Assembly (NCBI GenBank): GCA_965220645.1
Contig: OZ244836.1
Coordinates: forward strand, 3,472,001 to 3,536,000
DNA length: 64,000 nt
DNA from: Aldehydirespirator sp965220645
GTDB lineage: Bacteria; Actinomycetota; Acidimicrobiia; Acidimicrobiales; Aldehydirespiratoraceae
Direction: 5' to 3'
In this document: positions 24,572 to 33,035 of the stretch, in pieces
Position numbering within the stretch: the stretch's first letter is position 1
Layout: each line of letters opens with the position of its first letter
Made by a program: the position numbers and the translations under genes
The notes under the pieces: model-generated
Databases searched by the model: none
Told to the model about the DNA's origin: nothing
What the model saw: only the letters and a program-made list of their open reading frames with translations

Positions 24572-25114
24572 ATGGCTGCTGCAAACGGTTCGTGCCAGGA
24601 CCGGGTGATTCTGGACCAGTGGCATCCCCTGGCCGCCGTGGACGAGACGGTGCCCGGCGTGGTGCACGCGACCCGCCTGCTGGGGGAGTCGGTCAGCTTT
24701 GCGATGACTGCCGACGGCCGAGCGGTCGTGTGGCGGACCAGGAGCGATCTCGCCGCGGGCACCGCGGTAGACTCTGAGTCGGTGACGGACACGCTGCCCA
24801 GCCGGTGCGAGTTCCTCTACGTGTGGACGAGCCTCGGAGATCCGCCGGAGCGGTCGTTCGAGATTCCCGAGTTCTTCGAGCCCGATCGCCGCAACTTCAA
24901 CGGAAGCACGATCGGCGTGAGCACCTCCGCGCCCCGAGCGGTGGAGAACTTTCTCGACATGGGTCACCTCCCGATCCTGGAGAACCAGAATCCGAAGCTG
25001 CTCCCCCTCGACCCGCGGGCCGAGACGCCGATCCGCTCCGACCAGGCCTCCATCGCCTATCGCCGCTGGCTGACCGACCTCGGCGTCACCTACGGGGTGA
25101 TACCGGCGGCCTAG
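24572..25114 (+). CDS. NdmC-like Rieske-less oxygenase with a large internal deletion
   Basis: These 180 residues align along their whole length with the 303-residue protein at 34127. Both lack the Rieske ligands. Here about 123 residues of the catalytic domain are also missing: the sequence runs ENFLDMGHLP (keeping D129 and H132) straight into ILENQNPKLLPLDPRAETPI, losing the second iron His and the substrate pocket. The frame is intact and the C-terminus (SIAYRRWLTDLGVTYGVIP) is well conserved. It is probably a non-functional relic or a structural subunit. It is convergent with the permease gene at 25147. Confidence 0.75.
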   Translation: MAAANGSCQDRVILDQWHPLAAVDETVPGVVHATRLLGESVSFAMTADGRAVVWRTRSDLAAGTAVDSESVTDTLPSRCEFLYVWTSLGDPPERSFEIPEFFEPDRRNFNGSTIGVSTSAPRAVENFLDMGHLPILENQNPKLLPLDPRAETPIRSDQASIAYRRWLTDLGVTYGVIPAA

Positions 25115-25146
25115 GGGCCGAGCGTTCACTGCGGCGTTCACCGCAG

Positions 25147-26094
25147 TCACCGCGCCTCCCGGGAGTAGGGCTCGCCGAGGCTGGCCGGCGCACCGACCCG
25201 GCGGGCCCGGTCCGGGTTGGCCGACACGACGACCACCACCAGGAACGTCACCACGAACGGGATCATGTTCAAGAAGTCCGAGGGCACTTCGACGCCGGCG
25301 ATCTGCAGCGTGAAACCGAGGGTGCGCAGCGCGCCGAACACATAGGACGCGGCCAGCGCCAGCCATGGCCGCCAGCCGGCCAGGATGACCAGCGCCACCG
25401 CGATCCAGCCCGCGCCTGCGGTCATACCGGCCTGCCAGGTTCCCAGCACGGCCAACGCCAGGTAGGCGCCACCCACCCCGGCACCGAAGCCGCCGATCGC
25501 GGTGAAGAGATAGCGGACGCCCGTCACCGAGAGGCCGGCCGCGTCGGCCGCGGCGGGATCCTCCCCCACCGCCCGCAGCGACAGGCCGGCGTTGGTGCGG
25601 TACAGGAAGTAGCCGGCCGCGGCGACGATCAGCCACGACAGGTACACCACGATGTCGTGGCCGAACAGGATCGGCCCCACCGCGGGCAGGTCTCGCAGGG
25701 CCTCGGGCAGGATCGGATCCACCCGCACGCCGCTGGAGCTCTGGATGAGGGGATCATCGCCGCTGCTGCCCAAGAAGGCTGACAGCCCGTGGCCCACGAT
25801 CACCAGGGCCAGGCCCGAGACGATCTGGTTCACCCGCAGCGAGATCGCCAGCAGCGCGTGGACCGCGCTGAACATCGCTCCGGCCAGCCCGCCGGCCAGG
25901 AACGCGATCGGGAGGTTCCCAGTCTGGACCCCGGTCCAGAAAGCGGTCACGCCGCCGATCAGCATCATCCCCTCCACGCCCAGGTTCATCACCCCGGAGC
26001 GCTCGGTGAGGATCTCCCCGAGCGTGGCGAACAGGATCGGCGTGCCCGCCACGATGGCGCTGACGATCGACAGGACGAGCACTGTGTCATTCAT
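25147..26094 (-). CDS. ABC transporter permease, BMP/purine nucleoside type (second permease)
   Basis: The 315-residue polytopic protein belongs to the BPD_transp_2 group of nucleoside/purine uptake permeases. It has ATLGEILTERSGVMNLGVEG near the N-terminus, GVRYLFTAIGGFGAGVGGAYLAL and an AGWIAVALVILAGWRPW loop contacting the ATPase. It is last in a four-gene run (binding protein, ATPase, permease, permease) read on the minus strand. Confidence 0.9.
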   Translation of the reverse strand: MNDTVLVLSIVSAIVAGTPILFATLGEILTERSGVMNLGVEGMMLIGGVTAFWTGVQTGNLPIAFLAGGLAGAMFSAVHALLAISLRVNQIVSGLALVIVGHGLSAFLGSSGDDPLIQSSSGVRVDPILPEALRDLPAVGPILFGHDIVVYLSWLIVAAAGYFLYRTNAGLSLRAVGEDPAAADAAGLSVTGVRYLFTAIGGFGAGVGGAYLALAVLGTWQAGMTAGAGWIAVALVILAGWRPWLALAASYVFGALRTLGFTLQIAGVEVPSDFLNMIPFVVTFLVVVVVSANPDRARRVGAPASLGEPYSREAR

Positions 26095-26127
26095 GGCGAC
26101 CCCACCGCGGCGACGTCATGGCCGGTG

Positions 26128-27240
26128 TCATTCATCGGGCTGCTCGTTTCCCGCGGTCTGCAGTGCTGGCGCAGCAGAGGACACGACCAGCCGGTTGGAC
26201 AGGAAGAACTCGCCCGAGGCCACGAACAGGAAGATCAGACCCTGCAGCAGGAACACGATCTCGGCGTCGATGCCGACGGTCTGCAGCTTGGTGCCGGCCG
26301 CCGCGACCGCGCCGAGCAGCACCGCCACCGGGACCACACCCAGCGGATTGAGCCGAGCCACCGCGGCCACCACTATGCCGGTGAAGCCCATCTCGGTGGC
26401 CAGGGCCCGGGGATCGAGGGTCTTGAGCACGCCGCTGACCTCGATGGCCCCGGCCATGCCGGCCAGCGCGCCCGACAGCGCGAGGACGGACAGGATCTTG
26501 CCGCTCACGCTCATTCCCGCGTAGCGCGAGGCGGACGGGGAGTCGCCGATGGTGCGAAGCTCGAACCCCCAGGTCGAGCCCCGAAGACTCCACCAGAGGA
26601 CCAGCGCGGCGACCAGGGCGATCACCAGCCCGTAATGGAGCCGGTGGGAGATGATGGGAAGCTCGGCGGCCTCGGGGATGAGTTTGCCCTGGGGGTAGTT
26701 GCGCCCCGGGTCGCGCCAGGAACTCACTGTGCCGAAGATCAGGTAGTTCATGAAGTAGAGGGCCACGAAGTTCAACATCAACGTGGTGATCACCTCATTG
26801 GTGTTGAAGTACGCCTTGGGCAGGGCGGCCACTCCGGCCCAGAGGGCGCCCGCCACCGCGCCCCCGACGATCATCGCCGCCAGCATCAGCACCTTGGGCG
26901 AGCCAGCGGGCAGCCACAGAGCCAGCCCGCTCGCAGTGACGGCACCCATGTAGAGCTGGCCTTCGGCACCGATATTCCAGACCTTCATACGGAAGGCCAC
27001 CGCGGCGGCGAGGCCGGTGAGGATCAGCGGGGTGGCCAGCAGCAGGGTCCGGGTGATCGGTCGCCAGCCGTTGAGGCTGGAGTCCAGCATGGTCCGGTAG
27101 GCCTCGAACGGGCTGTTGCCCGAGATGACGATGATGATCGCACCCACCAGTGCGGCCGCGATCAGAGAGGCGATCGGGACGCCGACCCTCAACGACAGGG
27201 CCGATCGGGCCCGCGGGGCGACCGACACTCGCAGGCTCAT
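26128..27240 (-). CDS. ABC transporter permease, BMP/purine nucleoside type (first permease)
   Basis: The 370-residue polytopic protein has an ~18-residue basic N-terminus, KVWNIGAEGQLYMGAVTASG (a hallmark of nucleoside-uptake permeases), NEVITTLMLNFVALY, and EMGFTGIVVAAVARLNPLG as the ATPase coupling loop. The start overlaps the ATPase stop by ATGA (27237-27240). A 33 bp gap leads to the second permease. Confidence 0.9.
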   Translation of the reverse strand: MSLRVSVAPRARSALSLRVGVPIASLIAAALVGAIIIVISGNSPFEAYRTMLDSSLNGWRPITRTLLLATPLILTGLAAAVAFRMKVWNIGAEGQLYMGAVTASGLALWLPAGSPKVLMLAAMIVGGAVAGALWAGVAALPKAYFNTNEVITTLMLNFVALYFMNYLIFGTVSSWRDPGRNYPQGKLIPEAAELPIISHRLHYGLVIALVAALVLWWSLRGSTWGFELRTIGDSPSASRYAGMSVSGKILSVLALSGALAGMAGAIEVSGVLKTLDPRALATEMGFTGIVVAAVARLNPLGVVPVAVLLGAVAAAGTKLQTVGIDAEIVFLLQGLIFLFVASGEFFLSNRLVVSSAAPALQTAGNEQPDE

Positions 27241-28772
27241 GCGGCGTGGTCCTTGGCACCGGTCATCAGCAGCCCGAGTTCTTCGATGTCGAGGGTCTCA
27301 GGTGTGTACGAGCCGACGATGCGGCCCCTTGCCATGACGAGGATCGAGTCGGCCAGCTCGGTGATCTCGGCCAGATCCTCCGAGAACAGCAGGACCCCCC
27401 GGCCGTGCTCGGTCTCGGCCCGGATGTGGCCGCGCACCGCGGCGGTGGCGGCAACGTCGAGGCCCCGGGTTGGCGACGCGGCCAGCAGCACGTGGTGGGG
27501 CCGGGTGAGCTCCCGAGCCAGGATGGCCTTTTGCAGGTTGCCACCCGACATGAGGCTGACCGCCATCTGTCGGCGGGCGCCGCGCACATCGAAGCGCTCG
27601 ACCAGCGTCCGGGCCGTCGCGGCGATAGCGCTCGACGACAGAACCCCGAGCCGGCTGTGGGGTCGCTCCCGGTAGCTCTTGAGCACCAGGTTCTCCTCGA
27701 TCGTCAGGCCGCTGGCCAGGCCGGTTCCCAGCCGGTCCTCGGGAACGTAGGCCAGACCGGCCTGCGAGCGCTGTCTCGGGCTGGCAGACGTGATGTCGCG
27801 GTCGCGCAGCCGCACCGATCCGGCCTTGATTCCGCGGAGGCCGGCGAGGGCCTCCTGGAACTCGCGCTGGCCGTTACCGGCCACCCCCGCGATTCCGACG
27901 ATCTGGCCGCTGCGAACCTCCAGGCTGGCTCCGTTGACCGCGGCCGTTCCCCGGTCCCCGGTGACGTGGAGGTCGGCTACGGTCAGCACCGCCTCGGCGT
28001 CGTCGAATCGGCGCGGCTCGTGCTGGCCCGCTTCGAACATGTGCTCGGCCCCGATCATCATGGTGGCCAGCTGGGAGGCAGTGGCCTCCGCGGTGTCCAC
28101 GGTGCCGGCGTTGCGGCCGCCGCGCAGCACGGTCACCCGGTCGGTGTGGCCGAGGATCTCCTCCATCTTGTGCGACACCAGCACCACCGAATGGCCCTGC
28201 CCGGCCATGTGCCGCACCACCTCGAACAGCTTCTCGCACTCCTGTGGGGCCAGCACCGCGGTCGGCTCGTCGAGGATCAGTATCCGAGCACCCCGGAACA
28301 GCTGCTTGAGGATCTCGACCCGCTGCTGCTCGCCCACCGACAGCTGCCAGATGTAGGCGCCCGGGTGGACGCTGAGGCCGTACTCCTCGGCGATTCCGGC
28401 CACACGGGTCTCCACCGCCCGCAGTGTCAGGCGGATGCCCTGGTCCTTGAGGCCGAGCACGAGGTTCTCGGCCACGGTGAGGGAGGGCACCAGCCGGAAG
28501 TGCTGGTACACCATCCCGATGCCGTGCTCGGCCGCGTCGTGGGGCGACCGCAGGCTGACCGGCTGCCCGTCGATGCTGATCTCACCTGAGTCCGGCCGGT
28601 ACAGGCCGGCGAGAACCGAGCAGAGGGTGGACTTCCCGGCCCCGTTCTCGCCCAGCAGCCCGTGCACCTCGCCGGAACGCAGGTCGAAGTTGACGTGGTC
28701 GTTGGCGGCGACGCCGTAGAACGACTTGTTGAGGTCGCGGACCTCGAGGATCGTCTCGCCTGCGTCAGCCAA
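27237..28772 (-). CDS. ABC transporter ATPase, BMP/purine nucleoside type (two nucleotide-binding domains)
   Basis: The 511-residue protein contains two ABC domains. The first has Walker A GENGAGKST, LSVGEQQRVEILKQLF and ILILDEPTAVLAP. The second has a degenerate Walker A (GVAGNGQREFQEALAG), LMSGGNLQKAILAREL and a Walker B-like LLAASPTRGLDVAA. A degenerate second site is usual for nucleoside and ribose uptake ATPases. It lies between the binding-protein gene and the permeases. Confidence 0.92.
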   Translation of the reverse strand: MADAGETILEVRDLNKSFYGVAANDHVNFDLRSGEVHGLLGENGAGKSTLCSVLAGLYRPDSGEISIDGQPVSLRSPHDAAEHGIGMVYQHFRLVPSLTVAENLVLGLKDQGIRLTLRAVETRVAGIAEEYGLSVHPGAYIWQLSVGEQQRVEILKQLFRGARILILDEPTAVLAPQECEKLFEVVRHMAGQGHSVVLVSHKMEEILGHTDRVTVLRGGRNAGTVDTAEATASQLATMMIGAEHMFEAGQHEPRRFDDAEAVLTVADLHVTGDRGTAAVNGASLEVRSGQIVGIAGVAGNGQREFQEALAGLRGIKAGSVRLRDRDITSASPRQRSQAGLAYVPEDRLGTGLASGLTIEENLVLKSYRERPHSRLGVLSSSAIAATARTLVERFDVRGARRQMAVSLMSGGNLQKAILARELTRPHHVLLAASPTRGLDVAATAAVRGHIRAETEHGRGVLLFSEDLAEITELADSILVMARGRIVGSYTPETLDIEELGLLMTGAKDHAA

Positions 28773-28838
28773 GGCCTTGACCGTAATGGATGCAGGCTGC
28801 CCGCCGGCCCCGAGCGGGCCGGCCGGTCAACCCTGTTG

Positions 28839-30077
28839 TCAGCCGATGGAGCCCTCGACCCCCTCGATGAGCCACAGGCAGCACGTCGTGCGCTCCTCGA
28901 AGGGAATCGTCCCGCCCTCGGGCACCTGAACGTTGCCCTCGTTGTCGAGGATCGGGCCGGCGAAGTAGTCATGGGTGCCGTCGAGGATCTGCTGGCGCCG
29001 CTCGTTGACGAGGGCCAGCATCTCGTCGGTCACGTCCTGCCCGTAGGGGCTGTTGCCGATCATCCCGGCCTGGAGGCCGCCGTAGGTGAGCGCCGGCTCC
29101 CAGGTCCCGTCGATCAGCTGCTGGACCTGGTCGATGTAGTAGGGGCCCCACTCGAACGTGAAGGAGGACAGCCACGCATTGGGGGCCACTTCGGAACGAT
29201 CGGAGCTGTAGCCGACGATGTTGAGGCCGCGGTCCTCGGCGACCGACGCCACCGCCGGCGAGTTCAGCTCATGGGCCAGCACATCAGCACCGCCGTTGGC
29301 CAGTGCTTCCGCGGCCTGCTGCTCCACCGGCGGGTCGTACCAGCTGTTGATATACACGACCTGCACCACCGCGTCGGGGTTGACCTCACGCACGCCGATG
29401 GTGAAGGCATTGATCGCCCGGTTGACCTCTTCGATGGGATACCCCGCCGGATAGCCGATGACGCCGCTCTCGGTGACGCTCCCCGCGATCAACCCGTCGA
29501 GATACCGGCCGTCCTCGGTGGCCCCATCGAAATGACCTACGTTGTCGGCGGTCTGCCAGCCGGCCCAGGTGAGGAACTTCGTGTCTGGGTACTGCTCCGC
29601 AACCGGCATCACGTCGGGCATGAAGTAGGTCGTGCCGATGATCATGTCGGCGCCCGCTTCGGCGAGATCCTCGAACGCGTTGGTCGCGCTCGGACCGGGA
29701 GACACCTCTTCCAGGATCTGGACGTCGAGGCCGGGGAACGCCTCCTGCACCTCTTGGACGCCCCGGTAGTGGGTGGTGTTCCACCCGCCGTCCTCGATGA
29801 AGAGGTCGAAGACGAAGGCCACCGAGTAGCCGGAGCCGTCCGACGGTGCGGCCTCCTCGGCCGGTTCGGCCTCCTCCATGGGCTCCTCAGCCGGCTCCGC
29901 TTCTTCCATGGGCTCTTCGGCCGGCTCGGCCTCTTCCATCGGTTCTTCAGCCGGCTCGGCCGGTGCGGCTTCCTCGGCCGGCGCTGGCGCCGGTGCCGCG
30001 TCATCGTCGTCTCCGCAGGCGGCGGCAACGAACGCGAACACGGCTAGTACAGCCAAGATCCATCGGGCCTGTCTCAT
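28839..30077 (-). CDS. BMP-family substrate-binding lipoprotein (purine nucleoside ABC transporter)
   Basis: From ATG 30077 (GGAGAGGAAG leader) this gives 412 residues. The signal peptide ends in lipobox VAAAC, followed by an Asp run and a tandem PAEEPMEEAE linker (three to four copies) that lifts the domain off the membrane. The mature part matches Bmp/PnrA-type nucleoside-binding proteins: YSVAFVFDLFIEDGGWN, ADMIIGTTYFMPD, GVIGYPAGYPIEEVNRAINA, ADVLAHELNSPAVASVAEDR. It delivers the substrate to the adjoining permeases. The TGATAA-N7-TTATCA palindrome lies 31 bp upstream of its start. Confidence 0.9.
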   Translation of the reverse strand: MRQARWILAVLAVFAFVAAACGDDDDAAPAPAPAEEAAPAEPAEEPMEEAEPAEEPMEEAEPAEEPMEEAEPAEEAAPSDGSGYSVAFVFDLFIEDGGWNTTHYRGVQEVQEAFPGLDVQILEEVSPGPSATNAFEDLAEAGADMIIGTTYFMPDVMPVAEQYPDTKFLTWAGWQTADNVGHFDGATEDGRYLDGLIAGSVTESGVIGYPAGYPIEEVNRAINAFTIGVREVNPDAVVQVVYINSWYDPPVEQQAAEALANGGADVLAHELNSPAVASVAEDRGLNIVGYSSDRSEVAPNAWLSSFTFEWGPYYIDQVQQLIDGTWEPALTYGGLQAGMIGNSPYGQDVTDEMLALVNERRQQILDGTHDYFAGPILDNEGNVQVPEGGTIPFEERTTCCLWLIEGVEGSIG

Positions 30078-30098
30078 ACTTGCTTCCTCTCCAGGTGC

Positions 30099-30128
30099 TT
30101 TGACAGAGTGATAACTGGTTCTTATCAT
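30099..30128 (+). promoter_or_regulatory. sigma70-like promoter overlapped by palindromic operator, reading toward the reductase gene
   Basis: TTGACA (30099-30104) and TATCAT (30123-30128) are separated by 18 nt. The palindrome TGATAA-CTGGTTC-TTATCA (30109-30127) fills the spacer and overlaps the -10. The same palindrome with a different N7 occurs at 35065-35083. Because this is the gap between divergent genes, a repressor bound here could control both the transporter operon and the reductase. Confidence 0.6.
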
Positions 30129-30150
30129 CCTGGCGGAGCGGTTTCAAGCC

Positions 30151-30345
30151 ATACGCAGGCGGACCATACGCAGGCGGACCATACGCAGGCGGACAATACG
30201 CAGGCCGACCATACGCAGGCCGACCATACGCAGGCCGACCATACGCAGGCCGACCATACGCAGGCGGACCATACGCAGGCGGACCATACGCAGGCGGACA
30301 ATACGCAGGCGGACAATACGCAGGCGGACAATACGCAGGCGGAGT
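30151..30345 (+). repeat. 15 bp tandem repeat (13 copies) upstream of the fused reductase gene
   Basis: Thirteen copies of ATACGCAGGCGGACC, with C/G and C/A variation at two sites, start at 30151 and recur every 15 bp; the last is truncated. They sit between the operator and the reductase ATG at 30396. The frame happens to stay open (HTQAD repeats) but has no credible start. This array occupies most of the 318 bp gap between the divergent genes. Confidence 0.92.
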
Positions 30346-30395
30346 GTGCCAGTATCCGTTCATCGAGTTGGGCAGGCAGGAAGGATGACCCAAGG

Positions 30396-32261
30396 ATGAC
30401 CCAAGTGACCTCTGACCCGTTCACCCTGTGGCATCCGGTGGCGTCGGATCACGACGTGCCTCATCGCCACGTGCACCACGGCCAGTTGCTGGGCCGCGAG
30501 CTGGCGATATGGCGGGCCGACGACGACTTCGTGAACGTATGGGAGAACCGGTGCCTGCACCGCGGGGTCCGGCTCTCGATCGGCGCCAACGACGGCACCG
30601 AGCTCCGCTGCCAGTACCACGGCTGGCGCTACGCCAACCGGTCGGCGGGATGCACCTACATCCCGGCCCACCCCGCCGACGCCCCGGCCCGAACCATCTG
30701 CAACCGGACCTTCGGATCGGTCGAGCGCTACGGGCTGATCTGGTCGGGCGAGGACCCGGTCGGAGATCCCCCGACGATCGAGGTGTTGGAGTCGGGCGCC
30801 CCGTTCGGGCTGCGCAACCTCCCCGTCCATGCCTCGGTCGAGATGACCGTGCAGCACCTGCAGGCCCACCGCTTCAGTCCCTCCGGCCGGCTCGATGCGG
30901 AGTCGGTGGAGATGACGGTCGAATGGGTCGACGACTACTCGGTGGCGCTGACCGCCACCACCGGTGACTCGTCATCAGGCTCGTCGTCGGGCTCGTCATC
31001 GGGCTCGTCATCGGGCTCGTCATCAGGCTCGTCGTCAGGCTCGTCATCGGGCTCGTCGTCAGGCTCGTCGACTGCGGTGTTCTTCGTGCAGCCGGTGGAC
31101 TCGGGGCGCAGCGCGATCAGAGGCGTGCTCACCGAGACGCCGCCGGAAGGTGATCAGCTGGCCGTACTGCGCCACCACGCGGTCGAGTTGAACCGGCTGG
31201 TGACCGCGATCGAGGCCGAGGCCGCCCTGCTGCCCGCGCCCGAGCCGCTCGTGCCGGTCCTTCAGCAGGTCCCCATCCGTCTGGCGGAGCTGCCCGAGGC
31301 GCCGTCGGGCCGGACCGCTTCGCTGCGGGTGCAGGTGAGCCGCAAGTGGTCGACGGCTGAGGGCGTCGCCGCCTTCGAGCTGGTGCCGCTCCAGGGGGTG
31401 CTGCCCACGTTCCAGCCGGGAGCCCACATCGACGTGCACCTGCCCAACGGACTGATCCGCCAGTACTCGATCACCAACGGTCCCGGACAGTCGTCCTTCT
31501 ACCGCATCGGTGTGAAGCTCGAGCCGGACTCCACCGGCGGGTCGGTCTGCCTGCACGAGACGGTGCGCGAGGGCGACGTGCTGGCCATCTCGGAGCCCCG
31601 CAACAACTTCCCCCTGCGCCGGGACGCGACCCGCACCATCCTGCTGGCCGGCGGCATCGGCATCACGCCGCTGCTGGCCATGGCCCAGGCGCTGGAACGC
31701 ATGGACCTCCACTGCGAACTGCACTGCTTCGCCCAGTCGTCGGACCACCTCGCGTTCGGCGACGTGCTCGACGGGTTGGGCGATTCGGTGGTACGGCACC
31801 TGGACCTGTCACCCGACGAGACCGTCGGCGAGATCCGGCGCCTGGTGGCCGAGCCTGCAGCGCACACCCACATCTACATCTGCGGGCCGGGGCCGATGCT
31901 GGAGGCGGCCCGCCGGGAGGCTGCGGCCGCGGGCTGGCCCGATGAGGCCGTCCATTTCGAGTACTTCAAGAACACCACCGAGATCGACGACTCGTCGACG
32001 TTCGAGGTGGCGCTGGCCCGCTCGGCGCTGACCTTGACCGTCGGCGCGGGTCAGACGATCCTCGAGGTCCTGCGGGAGCACGGTGTGAGCGTGCCTTCAT
32101 CGTGCGAGCAGGGAGCATGCGGCACCTGCATCGCCACCGTGCTGGAGGGTGAGCCCGACCACCAGGACGTGTACCTCAACGACTCGGACCACCAGGCCGG
32201 CGACCGCATGATGACCTGCGTCTCCCGGGCCAGATCCGACCGGCTCGTGCTGGACCTGTAG
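30396..32261 (+). CDS. Rieske-FNR-ferredoxin fusion reductase, NdmD-like
   Basis: From ATG 30396 this gives 621 residues. An N-terminal Rieske domain has C53-x-H55 and C72-x2-H75 (RCLHRG, CQYHG). A degenerate linker region (~90-290) is interrupted by eight SSSG units. The flavin/NAD reductase domain starts ~305, with RQYSITNGP for FMN and LLAGGIGITPLLAMAQ for NAD(P)H. The C-terminal plant-type [2Fe-2S] ligands are C570, C575, C578 and C608. The same three-cofactor order is known from NdmD, which passes electrons to NdmA/B and lends its Rieske centre to NdmC. It is followed 15 bp later by the GST-like gene. Confidence 0.88.
   Translation: MTQVTSDPFTLWHPVASDHDVPHRHVHHGQLLGRELAIWRADDDFVNVWENRCLHRGVRLSIGANDGTELRCQYHGWRYANRSAGCTYIPAHPADAPARTICNRTFGSVERYGLIWSGEDPVGDPPTIEVLESGAPFGLRNLPVHASVEMTVQHLQAHRFSPSGRLDAESVEMTVEWVDDYSVALTATTGDSSSGSSSGSSSGSSSGSSSGSSSGSSSGSSSGSSTAVFFVQPVDSGRSAIRGVLTETPPEGDQLAVLRHHAVELNRLVTAIEAEAALLPAPEPLVPVLQQVPIRLAELPEAPSGRTASLRVQVSRKWSTAEGVAAFELVPLQGVLPTFQPGAHIDVHLPNGLIRQYSITNGPGQSSFYRIGVKLEPDSTGGSVCLHETVREGDVLAISEPRNNFPLRRDATRTILLAGGIGITPLLAMAQALERMDLHCELHCFAQSSDHLAFGDVLDGLGDSVVRHLDLSPDETVGEIRRLVAEPAAHTHIYICGPGPMLEAARREAAAAGWPDEAVHFEYFKNTTEIDDSSTFEVALARSALTLTVGAGQTILEVLREHGVSVPSSCEQGACGTCIATVLEGEPDHQDVYLNDSDHQAGDRMMTCVSRARSDRLVLDL
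30969..31064 (+). repeat. 12 bp in-frame tandem repeat encoding (SSSG)8 inside the reductase gene
   Basis: Eight copies of a 12 bp unit (TCGTCATCGGGC-type, third bases varying) encode SSSG, residues ~192-223. They lie between the Rieske domain and the flavin domain, so they lengthen a linker and do not disrupt a cofactor site. Confidence 0.9.
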
Positions 32262-32276
32262 GCCGGGGGACGGGCG

Positions 32277-32918
32277 ATGATCAAGCTCTACGACTACGTG
32301 CTGTCGGTGAACTGCTACAAGCAGCGGCTGATGATGGGCATCCTCGACGTCGAGTACGAGGCGGTCCCCATCGACTTCTTCCCGGGGTGGGAGCACAAGG
32401 GCGAGGAGTTCAAGAAGATCAACCCGCTGGGCCACATTCCCGTGATCGACGACGACGGGTACGTGCTGCGCGACGCTCACGCGATCCTGGTGTACCTGGC
32501 CGCCAAGTACGACCCGACCGGGCTGTGGTACCCGACCGGTGATCCAGAGCTGATCGGCGAGACCGCTTCGTGGATGCTGTTCGCGGAGGGCACCACCAAC
32601 ACCGCGTCGGCGGCCCGGCTGTGCGTCAACCTCGGTTACGACTTCGATCTGGAGGCCTGCCAGGCCGGCGCCCACCGGCTGTTCCGGGTGCTGGACGAGC
32701 ACATGTGGTTCCGTGAGCGGGAGGGCCGGGAGTGGGTCTGCTCCGGCTCCCACCCGACTGTGGCCGACATCGCCATCTTCCCGGACGTGGTGCTGTCGGA
32801 GGAGGGCGGGATCTCGCGGCTCGACTATCCGGCGCTGCGGCGCTGGACCGACCGGGTGAAACGGATTCCGGGCTTCCTGGTGATGCCGGGGGTCTTCCCC
32901 GCCTCGCGGATCTCCTAG
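32277..32918 (+). CDS. glutathione S-transferase-like protein, NdmE-like
   Basis: The 213-residue protein has a thioredoxin-fold N-terminus (IKLYDYVLSVNCYKQRLMMG), the cis-Pro loop GHIPVIDDDGYVLRDAHAIL, and an all-helical C-terminal domain with HPTVADIAIFPDV (the GST N-capping box). In Pseudomonas caffeine degradation, NdmE is a GST-like protein needed to hold NdmC and NdmD together. The position here, 15 bp after the NdmD-like gene, fits that role better than general detoxification, since actinobacteria generally lack glutathione. Confidence 0.82.
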   Translation: MIKLYDYVLSVNCYKQRLMMGILDVEYEAVPIDFFPGWEHKGEEFKKINPLGHIPVIDDDGYVLRDAHAILVYLAAKYDPTGLWYPTGDPELIGETASWMLFAEGTTNTASAARLCVNLGYDFDLEACQAGAHRLFRVLDEHMWFREREGREWVCSGSHPTVADIAIFPDVVLSEEGGISRLDYPALRRWTDRVKRIPGFLVMPGVFPASRIS

Positions 32919-32939
32919 GGCTGACCCGGAGCGAAGCCG

Positions 32940-33035
32940 GCCGCGGAGCCTGGCGAGTGCCGGCCGGGTGCCTGGCGGGTGCCGGCCGGGTGCCGGCCGG
33001 GGAGCCTGGCGGGTGCCGGCCGGGCGCGGAGCCTC
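32940..33035. repeat. GTGCCGGCCGGG-type short tandem repeats between convergent genes
   Basis: Imperfect units of GTGCCGGCCGGG and GGAGCCTGGCGG alternate across ~95 bp. They separate the GST-like gene and the convergent Rieske gene. No clear hairpin terminator stands out beyond the GCCGGC palindromes. Confidence 0.6.

Noticed and set aside
30151..30345. CRISPR-like array
   Set aside because: Units are contiguous 15 bp tandem repeats with no spacers and no cas genes nearby.
30108..30395. N-terminal extension of the reductase by HTQAD repeats
   Set aside because: It would precede the conserved Rieske-protein start and run over the promoter-operator; the ATG at 30396 fits better.
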